This document shows positions 5,699 through 5,764 of a stretch of DNA of 5,764 nt, piece after piece (position 1 is the stretch's first letter; each line of letters opens with the position of its first letter). Both the position numbers and the translations under genes were made by a program. The notes under the pieces are model-generated. The model was not told where the DNA came from, did not search any database, and worked only from the letters and a program-made list of their open reading frames with translations. The DNA is from SHLJ01 sp041618535 (lineage in GTDB: Bacteria > Bacteroidota > Bacteroidia > Flavobacteriales > Flavobacteriaceae), in contig JBFKFP010000169.1 in NCBI GenBank assembly GCA_041618535.1, positions 1 through 5,764 of the forward strand, read 5' to 3'.

Positions 5699-5700
5699 CA

Positions 5701-5764
5701 TCATACTATTATCGTGGTTTGCTCACCGGGCTTAACTTCTCCCTTTTCAAATGTAAAGTCAATC
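5701..5764 (-). CDS. C-terminal end of a gene entering from the right edge
   Basis: The last 20 codons of a minus-strand gene, read from the right edge, give IDFTFEKGEVKPGEQTTIIV followed by TGA (5701-5703). Alternating hydrophobic and charged residues with a PGE turn suggest paired beta strands, as at the end of an Ig-like or other beta-sandwich domain. The fragment is too short to name a family. The clean protein-like composition, and a stop placed 51 bases before the next gene on the same strand, argue that it is real coding sequence. Reading frames this short can also be open by chance. Confidence 0.55.
   Translation of the reverse strand, partial: IDFTFEKGEVKPGEQTTIIV

Overview
The window looks like chromosomal DNA from a member of the Bacteroidota, most likely a marine or soil flavobacterium. 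The reasons are moderate GC content, matches to the Bacteroidota-type -7 promoter element (TAnnTTTG) in front of genes, a lipoprotein with a short Leu-rich signal ending LLSGC, and the flavobacterial look of LigA, PrmC and the LOG-family protein. The genus cannot be named from the sequence alone.

Layout, left to right. (1) Positions 1-444, minus strand: the N-terminal part of a LEA type 2 lipoprotein that runs off the left edge. (2) Positions 445-483: a compact divergent intergenic region with an exact TAnnTTTG element for the lipoprotein and an 8-bp inverted repeat around it. (3) Positions 484-4415, plus strand: a tight four-gene cluster of GNAT acetyltransferase, prmC (release-factor glutamine methyltransferase), a LOG-family phosphoribohydrolase, and ligA (NAD-dependent DNA ligase). 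The first three genes are joined by 4-base ATGA overlaps and ligA starts one base after the LOG stop, so the group is almost certainly one transcription unit. (4) Positions 4416-4516: an AT-rich intergenic region dense in symmetric and repeated motifs, ending in a TATATTTG element. (5) Positions 4517-5236, plus strand: an unrecognised membrane protein with eight predicted helices and a visible internal duplication. (6) Positions 5263-5649, minus strand: a small DoxX-like membrane protein, convergent with the previous gene. (7) Positions 5701-5764, minus strand: the last 20 codons of another gene that enters from the right edge.

The four-gene cluster is mostly housekeeping: translation termination (PrmC), nucleotide metabolism (LOG) and replication or repair (LigA). 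The genes share expression but not an obvious pathway. No mobile element, CRISPR array, tRNA, rRNA or defence system is visible. The least explained part is the 4.4-5.2 kb segment: a membrane protein of unknown function built from two similar four-helix halves, preceded by an operator-like array of repeats.
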